The notes beneath the pieces were generated by a model, which ran no database searches, had not been told where the DNA came from, and worked only from the letters and a program-made list of their open reading frames with translations. The translations under genes were made by a program, and so were the position numbers. Of a DNA stretch of 34,726 nt, positions 1 through 7,812 are shown one piece after another (the stretch's first letter is position 1; each line of letters begins with the position of its first letter). Source of the DNA: Sphingopyxis sp. (GTDB taxonomy: Bacteria; Pseudomonadota; Alphaproteobacteria; Sphingomonadales; Sphingomonadaceae); contig NZ_JAOZVW010000111.1 of NCBI RefSeq assembly GCF_025869345.1, positions 1-34,726 on the forward strand, read 5' to 3'.

Positions 1-114
1 TTCGTCTCTTCGGCTCCCCCCCCGGGGGCGGGGCTATTTCCGTTGGGGTGCCTCTACTGCCCTCGACACGAACGGTTAGATAGGTCGGCTTTCCAATCTC
101 AAGAGGACCGCGCC

Positions 115-657
115 GTGAGCCGGCTGATCCTGTTCAACAAACCCTATGGCGTCCTGTCGCAATTCACCGATCGCGGCACCGAAACCGCGCGTGCGACCTT
201 GTCCGGCTATATCGATGTCCCCGGCGTCTATCCGGCCGGGCGGCTCGACCGAGACAGCGAAGGCCTGCTGGTGCTGACCGATGACGGGGCGCTGCAGGCG
301 CGCATCGCGTCGCCGCGGCACAAGATGCCGAAAACCTATCTGGTGCAGGTCGAGGGCGAACCCGATGCGGCGAGCCTCGACCGGCTGAGATCCGGCGTCG
401 AGCTGAACGATGGCCTGACGCGGCCGGCCGCGGCCCGCCGCATCGATCCGCCGGAATTGTGGCCGCGCGATCCGCCGGTGCGCTATCGCAAGAGCGTGCC
501 CGACTGCTGGCTGGAATTGACGATCACCGAAGGCCGCAACCGCCAGGTTCGCCGGATGACCGCCGCGGTCGGCCATCCGACGCTGCGGCTCGTGCGCTGG
601 CGGGTCGGGTCGTGGGAGCTGGGCGACCTCGCGCCGGGGACGTGGCGCCGAACCTAG
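115..657 (+). CDS. rluE: Pseudouridine synthase, RluE-like (RsuA/RluB/E/F family)
   Basis: Probably isomerises a uridine of 23S rRNA to pseudouridine (U2457 in the E. coli enzyme; position here inferred). The 180-residue protein opens with the family motif [12 protein letters not shown] and carries the catalytic loop [14 protein letters not shown], with the nucleophilic Asp at about residue 45. The later block [16 protein letters not shown] is also typical. No S4 RNA-binding domain is present, as in RluE and unlike RsuA or RluB. I start at GTG 115 because AAGAGGA at 101-107 lies 7 bases upstream and the protein then begins at the conserved core. An in-frame ATG at 43 would add 24 unconserved residues. 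The stop codon overlaps that of the convergent YciI-like gene in a shared CTAG. Confidence 0.88.
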   Translation: MSRLILFNKPYGVLSQFTDRGTETARATLSGYIDVPGVYPAGRLDRDSEGLLVLTDDGALQARIASPRHKMPKTYLVQVEGEPDAASLDRLRSGVELNDGLTRPAAARRIDPPELWPRDPPVRYRKSVPDCWLELTITEGRNRQVRRMTAAVGHPTLRLVRWRVGSWELGDLAPGTWRRT

Positions 658-992
658 CTTGCCGGATCGTACATGAACGCGCGAAGTTCCTGCGCGCACC
701 GGCAGGCGGCGGCGATCTTGCCCGCCCATGCGACCGCGTCTTCACGGGTCGGCAGTTCCAGCACCGTGAAGCCGCCGTTCAGCCGGCTGCCCGGATAGAT
801 TTCCGGGGACACCGACCCGTCGGCAAAGACCCGCACCGGATCAACCTGCTCGTCGATGCCCCCGCCGAACACATAGACGCCGGCGGCCTTGGCTTCCTCG
901 ATCACCGCGTGCGCGGCGGCGGAAACGGCCGGGAGATCCTCGTCCGTGAGGACCATGGCTTCGCTCGGGAAGGAGATGAGATATTTGGTCAT
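654..992 (-). CDS. YciI-like / DGPF-domain protein
   Basis: A 112-residue protein of the YCII superfamily: small dimeric alpha-beta barrel proteins of mostly unknown function, some with a His-Asp dyad. It begins [13 protein letters not shown] and ends with the [13 protein letters not shown] segment that resembles the C-terminus of DGPF-type members, which are often found near sigma factors or alone. No signal peptide or membrane segment is seen, so it is probably cytoplasmic. The start at 992 gives the normal beginning of the domain; no good Shine-Dalgarno sequence is visible, and an ATG five codons upstream is possible. It is divergent from the peroxiredoxin gene and tail-to-tail with rluE. 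Function is not inferable. Confidence 0.75.
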   Translation of the reverse strand: MTKYLISFPSEAMVLTDEDLPAVSAAAHAVIEEAKAAGVYVFGGGIDEQVDPVRVFADGSVSPEIYPGSRLNGGFTVLELPTREDAVAWAGKIAAACRCAQELRAFMYDPAS

Positions 993-1140
993 GCCGCGAA
1001 GATGCATCGCGGGCGCGAAACCGGCAAGGCCGCACGCGGCCCATCGCTTTTGCATGTGCCTCGGCGGCGTGGTAATCGGGGATGAAGCTCAGGGCGCCCA
1101 GGCTGGATGGACCGGCCCTGCCCGCGTTGGAGAACCGCCG

Positions 1141-1716
1141 ATGACAATCCGGAAGAAGATCGCCCAGATCGCAATGGGAGCATCGCTCGGCCTTGGCCTC
1201 GCGCTGACGGTCCTCCCGGTGGAGAGCATCGCGGCGCTTCGGCAGGGCGCGAAGGCGCCCGACTTCACGCTGAACGCCGCGCAGGGCGGCAAGCCTTTCA
1301 GCCTGTCGCTGAAGCAGGCGCTCAGGAAAGGGCCGGTCGTGCTCTATTTCTTCCCTGCCGCCTTCACTCCCGGCTGCACGGTGGAAGCCCATCTCTTCGC
1401 CGAGGCGAGCGACGACTTCAACCGGCTCGGCGCGCGCGTCGTCGGCGTTACCGCCGGCAATATCGATCGCGTCGCGGAGTTTTCCCGGTCGGAATGCCGC
1501 GACAAATTCGCCGTCGCGGCCGATCCGGGCGCCAGGGTCGCGGCGAAATACGACACCGCCATGCCGGGGCCGGGCAAAACGATGATCTCCAACCGGACAT
1601 CGTTCGTCATCGCGCCGAACGGCACCATCCTGCTCGCTTACACCGATCGCAATCCGCAGGCGCATATCGAAAAGACTATGGCGGCGGTCCGCGCGTGGAA
1701 GGCCCGCCACCGCTGA
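1141..1716 (+). CDS. Exported peroxiredoxin (AhpC/TSA, BCP/PrxQ-like)
   Basis: Reduces hydrogen peroxide or organic peroxides with an active-site cysteine, probably in the periplasm. The 191-residue protein starts with a signal-like segment (KK at residues 5-6, then a hydrophobic stretch to about 31). The thioredoxin-fold active site FTPGCT places the peroxidatic Cys at 79. In classical BCP a resolving Cys follows five residues later; here that position is His, and the only other cysteine is C119 in SECRDKF. This suggests the type of PrxQ with its resolving Cys in a later helix, or a one-Cys mechanism. TTGGAGA at 1127-1133 sits 7 bases before the ATG. The gene is monocistronic and divergent from the YciI-like gene. 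Confidence 0.85.
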   Translation: MTIRKKIAQIAMGASLGLGLALTVLPVESIAALRQGAKAPDFTLNAAQGGKPFSLSLKQALRKGPVVLYFFPAAFTPGCTVEAHLFAEASDDFNRLGARVVGVTAGNIDRVAEFSRSECRDKFAVAADPGARVAAKYDTAMPGPGKTMISNRTSFVIAPNGTILLAYTDRNPQAHIEKTMAAVRAWKARHR

Positions 1717-1807
1717 TCCGAATCCGCCGGACGGCGTTTCCGGCGCGAATCATTCCTTTTCGCACCATCGCGTTTCCGCGCCCGGGCGGGACGTCGTTTC
1801 GCTGTGC

Positions 1808-1836
1808 TTGACAAAACAGGTCAACCCGTCTGTATT
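1808..1836 (+). promoter_or_regulatory. Candidate promoter with TTGAC/GTCAA inverted repeat
   Basis: TTGACA (1808-1813), 17 bases, then TGTATT (1831-1836) resembles a sigma70 promoter for the NIPSNAP gene. The -35 box lies inside a perfect inverted repeat, TTGAC (1808-1812) and GTCAA (1820-1824) with a 7-base spacer, which could be an operator. The predicted start of transcription would leave only about 11 bases before the ATG, so the -10 assignment is uncertain. Confidence 0.4.
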
Positions 1837-1853
1837 GCCGATGGAGGTGCGCG

Positions 1854-2678
1854 ATGATCGGAAAATGGGCAGGCGCGATGATGATGGCGGGGACGGTGAT
1901 CGGGGCGATGACCGGCGCGGCGGCCGGGACCGCGCGCGGGCAGACGGCCGATGCGGACGATGCCCAAATCGTCGAGCTTCGCCAATACAGGCTGGTCCCG
2001 GACGTGCGCGATGATTTCGTGGCGCTGTTCGACGCGAAGTTCGTCGAGAGTCAGGAGAGGCTCGGGATGCGGATCATCGGCCAGTATCGCGATCATGACG
2101 ACGCGGCGCGCTTCACCTGGATTCGCGGTTTTCGGGACATGGCGGCGCGCGAGCAGGGGCTGAAGGCCTTTTATTTCGGACCCGTGTGGCAGGCGAACCG
2201 CGCCGCCGCCAACCCGATGCTCGACGATAATGATAATGTGCTGCTGCTGAAACCCGCGGCGCCGGGGCTGGGCTTCGCTCCGGCGAAGGCGCGCGCGCCC
2301 GATGCGGGGGGCGATGCGGCGGGCGGGGCGGTGGAGGTGGTCATCGAATATCTGTGGAAGACTCCCGACGCGGGTTTCGCGGCTTTCTTTGCAGACGAGA
2401 TGACGCCGGCGCTCGAAGCGGCGGGGGTGGACGTCATCGCCGCCTATGTGCCGCTCGGCGAGCCCAATAATTTCCCGCAGCTTCCGGTTCGCGACGACCG
2501 CAAATTGCTGGCCTGGTTCGTGCGCGGCGACAGCCACGACGCGATCGCGGCGGCGCTGGCGCGGGCGCGGGGCAGCGACCGCTGGCAAAGCCGGGTCGCG
2601 GCCGTTCTGCACGATGCCGAGGAACGCCCGCCGCAGACGCTGCGGCTCGACCCGACGCCGCGATCGGCGCTGCGCTAG
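1854..2678 (+). CDS. NIPSNAP family protein, exported
   Basis: A 274-residue protein with a hydrophobic, Ala/Gly/Met-rich leader to about residue 30 (probable signal peptide). Two ferredoxin-like (dimeric alpha-beta barrel) halves follow. The first begins with the NIPSNAP hallmark VELRQYRL (about residues 40-47) and contains FTWIRGFRDM. The second runs from about 160 (VVIEYLWKTPDAG) to 245. Bacterial NIPSNAP proteins have no settled function; a catalytic or small-ligand-binding role is possible. GGAGG at 1843-1847 is well placed for ATG 1854. It is followed at 149 bases by the DUF1579-like gene in the same direction, with a repeat between them. Confidence 0.8.
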   Translation: MIGKWAGAMMMAGTVIGAMTGAAAGTARGQTADADDAQIVELRQYRLVPDVRDDFVALFDAKFVESQERLGMRIIGQYRDHDDAARFTWIRGFRDMAAREQGLKAFYFGPVWQANRAAANPMLDDNDNVLLLKPAAPGLGFAPAKARAPDAGGDAAGGAVEVVIEYLWKTPDAGFAAFFADEMTPALEAAGVDVIAAYVPLGEPNNFPQLPVRDDRKLLAWFVRGDSHDAIAAALARARGSDRWQSRVAAVLHDAEERPPQTLRLDPTPRSALR

Positions 2679-2702
2679 AATGGCGAGAAACCTCCACCGT
2701 CT

Positions 2703-2799
2703 CCCCGAGCGAAGCCGAGGGGCCATGCCGAGCGAAGTCGAGGCCGCGACGGTTCCGGTTCTCGCTGCGCTCGAACGAACCCCTCGTCTTCGCTCGGGG
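2703..2799. repeat. Long-range inverted repeat, 20-bp arms
   Basis: CCCCGAGCGAAGCCGAGGGG (2703-2722) and its reverse complement with one mismatch (2780-2799) bracket a spacer that holds a further partial copy, CGAGCGAAGTCGAGG (about 2730-2743). A T-run (2810-2816) follows shortly after, so it may also act as a terminator for the NIPSNAP gene. It resembles the REP/BIME-type repeats of sphingomonads. Confidence 0.7.
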
Positions 2800-2827
2800 C
2801 GGCGGCGTCTTTTTTTGGAGGATAGCA

Positions 2828-3295
2828 ATGCACGACGGACGCCATGATTTCGCATTCCAGACCGGCGACTGGCGCGTGCGGCATCGCAAGCTCAGCGAGC
2901 GGCTGGCGGGGAGCGCCGACTGGTTCGAGTTCGACGGCACCTGCCGCGGCTGGGAGCTGATCGGCGGCGCGGGCAATGTCGACGATCATTGGCTGGACGA
3001 CCCGCACGGCGCCTATGCCGCGGCGACGGTGCGGCGCACCGATCCCGCGACCGGCCTCTGGTCGATCTGGTGGCTCGATTCGCGCTTTCCGGGGCTCGCG
3101 CCGCCGCTTCAGGGGCGCTTCGAGGGCGGGGTCGGCACCTTCTTCGGCCGGGACGAACATGCGGGGAAGCCGATCGGCATCCGCTTCATCTGGTCGGCGA
3201 TCACCGAGTCCGGCGCGCGCTGGGAACAGGCCTTCTCGGCCGACGGCGGCGCCACCTGGGAGGTCAATTGGGTGATGGAGTTCACCCGCGTCTGA
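2828..3295 (+). CDS. DUF1579-like hypothetical protein
   Basis: A 155-residue cytoplasmic protein without signal peptide. It is rich in Trp and Gly (FQTGDWRVRHRKLSERLAG, GLWSIWWLDSR, WEVNWVMEF), a pattern seen in conserved small beta-barrel proteins assigned to or near DUF1579. Such proteins probably bind a small hydrophobic ligand, but no reaction is established. GGAGGA at 2817-2822 gives a strong Shine-Dalgarno 5 bases before the ATG. It follows the NIPSNAP gene and ends 20 bases before the stop of the convergent TetR gene. Confidence 0.7.
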   Translation: MHDGRHDFAFQTGDWRVRHRKLSERLAGSADWFEFDGTCRGWELIGGAGNVDDHWLDDPHGAYAAATVRRTDPATGLWSIWWLDSRFPGLAPPLQGRFEGGVGTFFGRDEHAGKPIGIRFIWSAITESGARWEQAFSADGGATWEVNWVMEFTRV

Positions 3296-3315
3296 GCACT
3301 CCCCTGGGGCGTGGC

Positions 3316-3933
3316 TCAGGGCCGGGCCAGCAATCGCATCAGGATCGCGACCGCCGAATCGAGCGGGGCGGGCGATTGTTCGGCCTTTGCCATCGTCATC
3401 GCGCCCGAATAGGCGGCGACGATGAAGCCCGCGAGGTCGGCGGGCGAGACCCCGGCCAGAGCCGGCGGCGCGGGCTCGGCGGCGATGCGGGCGGCGATGC
3501 GGTCCTGCCAGTCGGCGAAGATATGTTGAAGCGCGGCGCGGAAATCCGAATCCGAAAAGGCAAGTTCGACCGCCAGATTGTTGACGGGGCAGCCGCGCAC
3601 GAAACCCTGCTCGCCGAGTTCGCGGCCGATCGCCCCCATCGCGGCGCGCACCCCCTCGGCGACGCTTGGCGCGGCGATCAGCGGATCGAGCCAGGCGGCG
3701 CGCAGCGCGTCCGCGACCCGTTCGCGCACGACGGCGAGACCCAGCGCCTTCTTCGATTCGAAATGATGGTGAAAGGCGCCGCTCGACACCCCCGCGCGTC
3801 GCTTCACATCCTGCACCGACGTGTCGTGATAGCCGCGCGCCTGGAACAGGCCGGCGGCGGCATCGAGGATGCGCGCGCGCATCCCTTCTGGGTCATTGGT
3901 CCGGATCCTGCCGCGGCGCTTCGTTTCCATCAT
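3316..3933 (-). CDS. TetR/AcrR family transcriptional regulator
   Basis: A 205-residue repressor-type regulator. The N-terminal HTH (residues about 15-65) shows the typical series ILDAAAGLFQARGYHDTSV, VKRRAGVSSGAFHHHFESKKAL. The C-terminal half contains GCPVNNLAVELA, like the LmrA/YxaF branch, which often controls oxidoreductase or efflux genes in response to small molecules. Two adjacent ATGs (3933 and 3930) could start it, and no strong Shine-Dalgarno is seen. It is convergent with the DUF1579-like gene and divergent from the DUF3297 gene. Its target is unknown; the inverted repeat before the NIPSNAP gene (1808-1824) is one candidate. Confidence 0.88.
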   Translation of the reverse strand: MMETKRRGRIRTNDPEGMRARILDAAAGLFQARGYHDTSVQDVKRRAGVSSGAFHHHFESKKALGLAVVRERVADALRAAWLDPLIAAPSVAEGVRAAMGAIGRELGEQGFVRGCPVNNLAVELAFSDSDFRAALQHIFADWQDRIAARIAAEPAPPALAGVSPADLAGFIVAAYSGAMTMAKAEQSPAPLDSAVAILMRLLARP

Positions 3934-4054
3934 GGGCCGGACTAGGCGAATTTCGCCGCGGTCGCCAGCCGCCTCGTCCCGGTCCGGTTGGTGGCAGCGC
4001 TTGATTTGGCGCCGCGTCTCGCCTAGCGGCGACGGCCAGAACCGGAGATAGAAG

Positions 4055-4321
4055 ATGACCGATACGCCGCCCGACCATTTGTCGACCAACCCGCGCTCGC
4101 CCCATTTCGACATGGAGGTGCTGCAGCGCGGCATCGGCATCCGTTTCAAGGGCAAGGAACGCACCGACGTCGAGGAATATTCGATCTCGGAAGGCTGGAT
4201 TCGCGTCGCCGCGGGCAAGTCGAAGGACCGCTTCGGCCAGCCGATGACGATCAAGCTGTCGGGCGAGGTCGAGGCGTGGTTCGAGGATGCCGCCGAGGGT
4301 GGCGAGGCGCCGGAAGACTGA
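4055..4321 (+). CDS. DUF3297 family protein
   Basis: An 88-residue acidic protein of unknown function. It matches the DUF3297 pattern by its NPRSPHFDMEVLQRGIGIRF start and the KERTDVEEYSISEGWIRV and GQPMTIKLSGEVEAWFED segments. Length is normal for the family, which is found across proteobacteria and is usually a single cytoplasmic domain. GGAGA at 4044-4048 is 6 bases before the ATG. It is divergent from the TetR gene with 121 bases between. A multi-hairpin repeat begins 8 bases after its stop codon. Confidence 0.85.
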   Translation: MTDTPPDHLSTNPRSPHFDMEVLQRGIGIRFKGKERTDVEEYSISEGWIRVAAGKSKDRFGQPMTIKLSGEVEAWFEDAAEGGEAPED

Positions 4322-4328
4322 TGCTTCT

Positions 4329-4446
4329 CCCCTCCCGCAGGCGGGAGGGGCCGGGGGTGGGCCAGCAGCGGTGCGGTCTGCCCACCCCGCTGCGACTAAC
4401 GAGCAAGGCTCGTAAGTCTCGCTGCCCCTCCCGCTTGCGGGAGGGG
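4329..4446. repeat. Multi-hairpin dispersed repeat, copy 1
   Basis: Four nested or tandem stems: CCCCTCCCGC/GCGGGAGGGG at 4329-4350; GGGGTGGGC (4354-4362) with GCCCACCCC (4380-4388); a core hairpin ACGAGC-AAG-GCTCGT at about 4399-4413; and CCCCTCCCGC/GCGGGAGGGG at 4425-4446. The core segment GCTGCGACTAACGA to GTCTCGCTGC recurs in the opposite orientation at 7833-7868 with the same surroundings. It lies between the DUF3297 and CHAP genes and does not encode a plausible protein. Confidence 0.85.
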
Positions 4447-4474
4447 GGAATCAGCTTGTCGATCGTGGGCGGGG

Positions 4475-5041
4475 TTAGCGCAGCGAAGCGATGACGAGGT
4501 CGAGGCCGTTGCCGGGCTTCCAGTCGTTCTGCGCCCACGCCGGCTCGCCGCCGCTGAAGCGGTGATCGGGCTTGGCGTCGCCGTCGGCATAGATGAAGCC
4601 CTGCACGGGGTTGGCGCGCAGGCCGAGGTCGCCGATCGGCGCATACCAGACGCGGACCAGGCTCCAGTCGCCCTTGTCGCTGACGTCGAGGACGCGGACG
4701 TTGCGTTCGATCTGGCCGCGGCGGCCGTGGATCGGCGACCAGTTGGCGTGGTCGATCAGGATTTCGCGGTCGCTGATGATCTTCTTGACCACCGCGACAT
4801 GGCCGAGCGGCATCCCGCGGGTGCCGGCGAAGGCCATGACGGCGCCCTTGCGGGGTTCCTGGCCGCGATCATATTCGCCCGCCGCCTGCGCCCACCAGGT
4901 CTTGGCGTTGCCGCGAATCTCGACGCCCGATTCGGCGCGGGCGAAGGGGACGCACTGGAGATAGTCGCGCGCGGTGGCCGGAACGCTGGCAAGCAGCGAA
5001 GCGCCCAGCGCGAAAGCACCCAGAAAGCGGCGGTTGAGCAT
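4475..5041 (-). CDS. Exported CHAP-domain protein (putative peptidoglycan amidase)
   Basis: A 188-residue protein starting with a signal peptide (MLNRRFLGAFALGASLLA, likely cleaved after PATA). It then forms a compact CHAP (NlpC/P60-like) fold. Catalytic residues visible are Cys30 in DYLQCVPFAR, His81 in GHVAVV and a polar third residue, probably Asn100 in DHANW. Such enzymes cut peptide bonds of cell-wall peptidoglycan or act as amidases. No separate wall-binding domain is seen, so the substrate is uncertain. The start chosen is the Met that begins the signal peptide, with AAAGGGG some distance upstream; an in-frame Met 24 codons earlier would bury it. Monocistronic by context. Confidence 0.82.
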   Translation of the reverse strand: MLNRRFLGAFALGASLLASVPATARDYLQCVPFARAESGVEIRGNAKTWWAQAAGEYDRGQEPRKGAVMAFAGTRGMPLGHVAVVKKIISDREILIDHANWSPIHGRRGQIERNVRVLDVSDKGDWSLVRVWYAPIGDLGLRANPVQGFIYADGDAKPDHRFSGGEPAWAQNDWKPGNGLDLVIASLR

Positions 5042-5211
5042 GGAAGGCGACCCCTTTGGCTTGTCTTCAAGCGTTGCAGCGTCTTTGCCGCAGCCTTCCC
5101 GGGTCACCAACAATCAAGCGGTGAATCGCGCCCATCATGCGGTGAGTGGGGGAACCTTTTGTTAAGACGTTCCATTCGTCGCGCGAGGGGTTCGGGTCGT
5201 CGAGAGTCCCC

Positions 5212-5299
5212 GTCGCCCCCGTGCAGGCGGGGGCCGCTGCCGGTTTACGCGGCGCTGACGGATAAGGTGGCCAGCGGCTCCCGCCTTTGCGGGGGCGAC
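5212..5299. repeat. Inverted repeat, about 30-bp arms
   Basis: The arm at 5212-5241, starting GTCGCCCCCGTGCAGGCGGG, is nearly complementary to 5269-5299, ending TTTGCGGGGGCGAC, with a 27-base spacer. It ends about 10 bases from the stop codon of the GGDEF/EAL gene, so it may serve as a terminator or mRNA 3'-end stabiliser. It belongs to the general class of GC-rich REP-like repeats in this window. Confidence 0.7.
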
Positions 5300-5309
5300 T
5301 GCCAGAGAA

Positions 5310-7661
5310 TCAGGCCGCCGCCGTTGCCGTTTCGGGGCGGCGGAATAGCATCATCACGTCGGCCGCGGGCATCGGGCGGCCGTAATAATAGCCCTGGATA
5401 TTGCTGCAGCCGAGGGTGCGGATCGTGTCGACCTCGATCTCGGTCTCCGCGCCTTCGGCCGTCGTCGACATGCCGAGGCTGTCGGCGAGCGCGACCACGG
5501 CGCGGATGATCGCGATCGATTCGATGCTGCCTTTCGCGGCGCCGACGACGAAGCTGCGGTCGACCTTGATCGTCGAGAACTGCGTCTTTCTGAGATAGCC
5601 AAGCGAGGAATAGCCGGTACCGAAATCGTCGAGCGACAGGCGGATGCCGAGGCCGATGAGCTGATCGAGCAACTGCGCCGCGCCGCCGCCGTCGCGCAGG
5701 AACACGCTTTCGGTGACCTCGATCTCCAGCCGCTGCGGCGGCAGGCCGCTTTGCGCGAGCGCCGAGACGACGACCGAGGCGAAGGCGGGGTCGGTGAGCT
5801 GCTCGGCCGAGACGTTGATCGCGACCTTGAGGTTCGACGGCCATTTCATCGCCTCGTGGCACGCGGTGCGCAGCACCCATTCGCCGATCGGCGAAATCAG
5901 ACGGCTGTCTTCGGCGAGCGGGATGAAGCGGCCGGGCGAGACGTTGCCGAGCTTCTGGTTGTTCCAGCGGATCAGCGCCTCGAAGCCGTTGAGCGTGCCG
6001 TCGCCGGCGGTGACGACCGGCTGGTAGTAAAGTTCGAACTCGCCGCGGTCGAGCGCGCCGCGCAGTTCCTGCTCCATCACGCGCCGTTCCTCGGCCTGCG
6101 CATGGAGCGAGGCGACATAGGCGGCGACGACGTTGCCGCCCTTGTCCTTCGACTTGTAGAGCGCGAGGTCGGCGTTGCGCGTCAGCGTCTCGACCGTCGA
6201 GCCGTCCTGCGGGCCGATCGCATAGCCGATGCTGGCGCCGACGAAGAGCTGATGATTGTCGACCACATAGGGGCGGCTGATCGCGGCGATGATCCGCTTC
6301 GCGAGATCCTCGGCGTCGTTCGCCGAGGGGACGTTGTGGAGGACGACCGCGAACTCGTCGCCGCCGAGGCGGCCGCAGGTCATGCCGCGTTCCATCAGCC
6401 CTTTCAGGCGGGCGGCGACCTGCGCGAGCAATTTGTCGCCGGTCGGATGGCCGAGCGTGTCGTTGACCGCCTTGAAGCGGTCGAGGTCGATCATCAGCAT
6501 CGCGCAGCGCGATTTCGCTTCCATCGCCTGGTTCAGCGCGCGCGCCAGATCCTCGTGCAGGCTGAGGCGGTTGGGGAGGCCGGTGAGATTGTCGAAGCGC
6601 GCCATCCGCGCGATCTGTTCGGCGGTCGCATGTTGTTCGGTGACGTCCGAGCCGACGCCGCGAAAACCAAGGAACTTGCCCGTTTCGTCGAGGCGCGGCG
6701 ACGCCGACAATTCCCACCAGCGCGGCTTGCCGCCGATCGTTACCGGCACGATCAGGTTCGAAAAGCTCTCGCGCCGCTTCATCCGTTCGGCCATCAGGTG
6801 CAGGTTCTTGGGGAACTGGCCCGTCTCCCACGCGTCGCCCGACAAGGCCTGGAGCAGCGGCACGCCCTCGAGCGCCTCGGCGGTGCCGCCGAGCGCGAAA
6901 GCGAGGCGCGGCGAGACATGGACCAGGCGGCGGGCATTGTCGGTCTGCCACAGCCAGTCGGCGGAGGTTTCCTCGAACTCGCGCAGCAGCAGGCTGACCG
7001 TCTCGGTCTTTTCGTGCAGCGTCTCCTCGGCGCGGCGAAAGCGGACGTGATTGCGCGCGAAGCGCACGCAGAAGGCGCTGAGCAGCAACCCGGCGGCGAT
7101 CGCCACCGCGGCGAGTTGCGGCGTGCCGGCCAGCGCGAGCGCAAGCGCCGCCGACAGGCTGACCGGCGCGATATAGAGGATACACACCGACGGCAGGCTG
7201 TGCGCGATCATCGCCAGCGTCAGCATCATCAACAGCGTGATCGCCCACATGGCGAGCGCGTGACCGGCGTCCGGCGCTGGTCCCTGCAGCCAGAAGGGCA
7301 CGATCCAGAGCAGCGCGGCATAGAAGGCGTGGCGGTTGCACAGCGCGAATTCGCCGGCGCTCGCCGCCGGCGCCTCACCCAGCGGGCGGGTGACGAAGAC
7401 GCGATAGGACCAGAGGCAGAAGATCAGTGCGCAGGTCAGCCAGCCCGCCGCGATCCCCCACCGGACCTGCGGCACCATGCTGAACGCGGCAAGCAGCACC
7501 ATGGCAATCCCGACCCACAGGCGCATCTTGCCCTTGCCGAGCAGCGGCGCGAGCTGAAGCTGGCGGAGGTTCCCGATGTCCTGGCGCCGCGGCCCCAGCC
7601 CCAACAGGGTCCGCACGGATACATCGTCGGCATCGATATGATCGGTCAACAGGCTCTTCAC
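5310..7661 (-). CDS. Membrane PAS-GGDEF-EAL cyclic-di-GMP protein
   Basis: A 783-residue inner-membrane signalling protein that may both make and break c-di-GMP. About six hydrophobic segments occupy residues 48-200, followed by a short linker helix and a PAS domain (about 230-345, ending GFRGVGSDVTEQ). The GGDEF domain (about 350-515) has an intact GGDEF at 433-437. The RxxD inhibitory site is absent. The EAL domain (about 525-775) keeps E561 of EAL, N616, E648, DDFGTGYSS from 678, K699 and Q756, so phosphodiesterase activity is expected. The start is GTG 7661, the only start codon between an upstream in-frame stop and the first membrane segment; its Shine-Dalgarno is weak. No neighbouring gene shares its direction closely. 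Confidence 0.92.
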   Translation of the reverse strand: MKSLLTDHIDADDVSVRTLLGLGPRRQDIGNLRQLQLAPLLGKGKMRLWVGIAMVLLAAFSMVPQVRWGIAAGWLTCALIFCLWSYRVFVTRPLGEAPAASAGEFALCNRHAFYAALLWIVPFWLQGPAPDAGHALAMWAITLLMMLTLAMIAHSLPSVCILYIAPVSLSAALALALAGTPQLAAVAIAAGLLLSAFCVRFARNHVRFRRAEETLHEKTETVSLLLREFEETSADWLWQTDNARRLVHVSPRLAFALGGTAEALEGVPLLQALSGDAWETGQFPKNLHLMAERMKRRESFSNLIVPVTIGGKPRWWELSASPRLDETGKFLGFRGVGSDVTEQHATAEQIARMARFDNLTGLPNRLSLHEDLARALNQAMEAKSRCAMLMIDLDRFKAVNDTLGHPTGDKLLAQVAARLKGLMERGMTCGRLGGDEFAVVLHNVPSANDAEDLAKRIIAAISRPYVVDNHQLFVGASIGYAIGPQDGSTVETLTRNADLALYKSKDKGGNVVAAYVASLHAQAEERRVMEQELRGALDRGEFELYYQPVVTAGDGTLNGFEALIRWNNQKLGNVSPGRFIPLAEDSRLISPIGEWVLRTACHEAMKWPSNLKVAINVSAEQLTDPAFASVVVSALAQSGLPPQRLEIEVTESVFLRDGGGAAQLLDQLIGLGIRLSLDDFGTGYSSLGYLRKTQFSTIKVDRSFVVGAAKGSIESIAIIRAVVALADSLGMSTTAEGAETEIEVDTIRTLGCSNIQGYYYGRPMPAADVMMLFRRPETATAAA

Positions 7662-7713
7662 GGAAGCCCGTTTAGCGCCCCCGGGTTACCCGAACGTAAC
7701 TATCCGCCTGTTC

Positions 7714-7747
7714 GCGAGCGATAATATTGTGCCGGGGCGGGACAAGC
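7714..7747 (-). promoter_or_regulatory. Weak candidate promoter for the GGDEF/EAL gene
   Basis: On the minus strand TATTAT (7726 down to 7721) could be a -10 box about 60 bases before the GTG start. CTTGTC-like sequence lies upstream around 7742-7747, but the spacing is short. This part of the gap (7662-7812) otherwise shows nothing I can name. Confidence 0.25.
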
Positions 7748-7812
7748 TTGGCACGGCAATTCGTCTGGAATGACGGTTTTGGGGTGGGGAGCGGACGGTG
7801 AGGCGAAATCCC

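Noticed and set aside
43..114. N-terminal extension of the RluE-like protein from ATG 43
   Set aside because: The added residues are not conserved in type, and a good ribosome-binding site serves GTG 115.
2780..2816. Classical terminator after the NIPSNAP gene
   Set aside because: A T-run exists, but the adjacent arm pairs with a partner about 60 bases upstream and is separated from the T-run by GGCGGCGTC; kept only as a possible terminator within the repeat entry.
4329..4446. CRISPR array
   Set aside because: The repeats are palindromic hairpins without regular spacing or unique equal-length spacers, and no cas gene is nearby.
5751..7724. 657-codon plus-strand open frame opposite the GGDEF/EAL gene
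   Set aside because: Low-complexity Arg/Ala/Asp composition, no motif, and the opposite strand encodes intact PAS, GGDEF and EAL domains.
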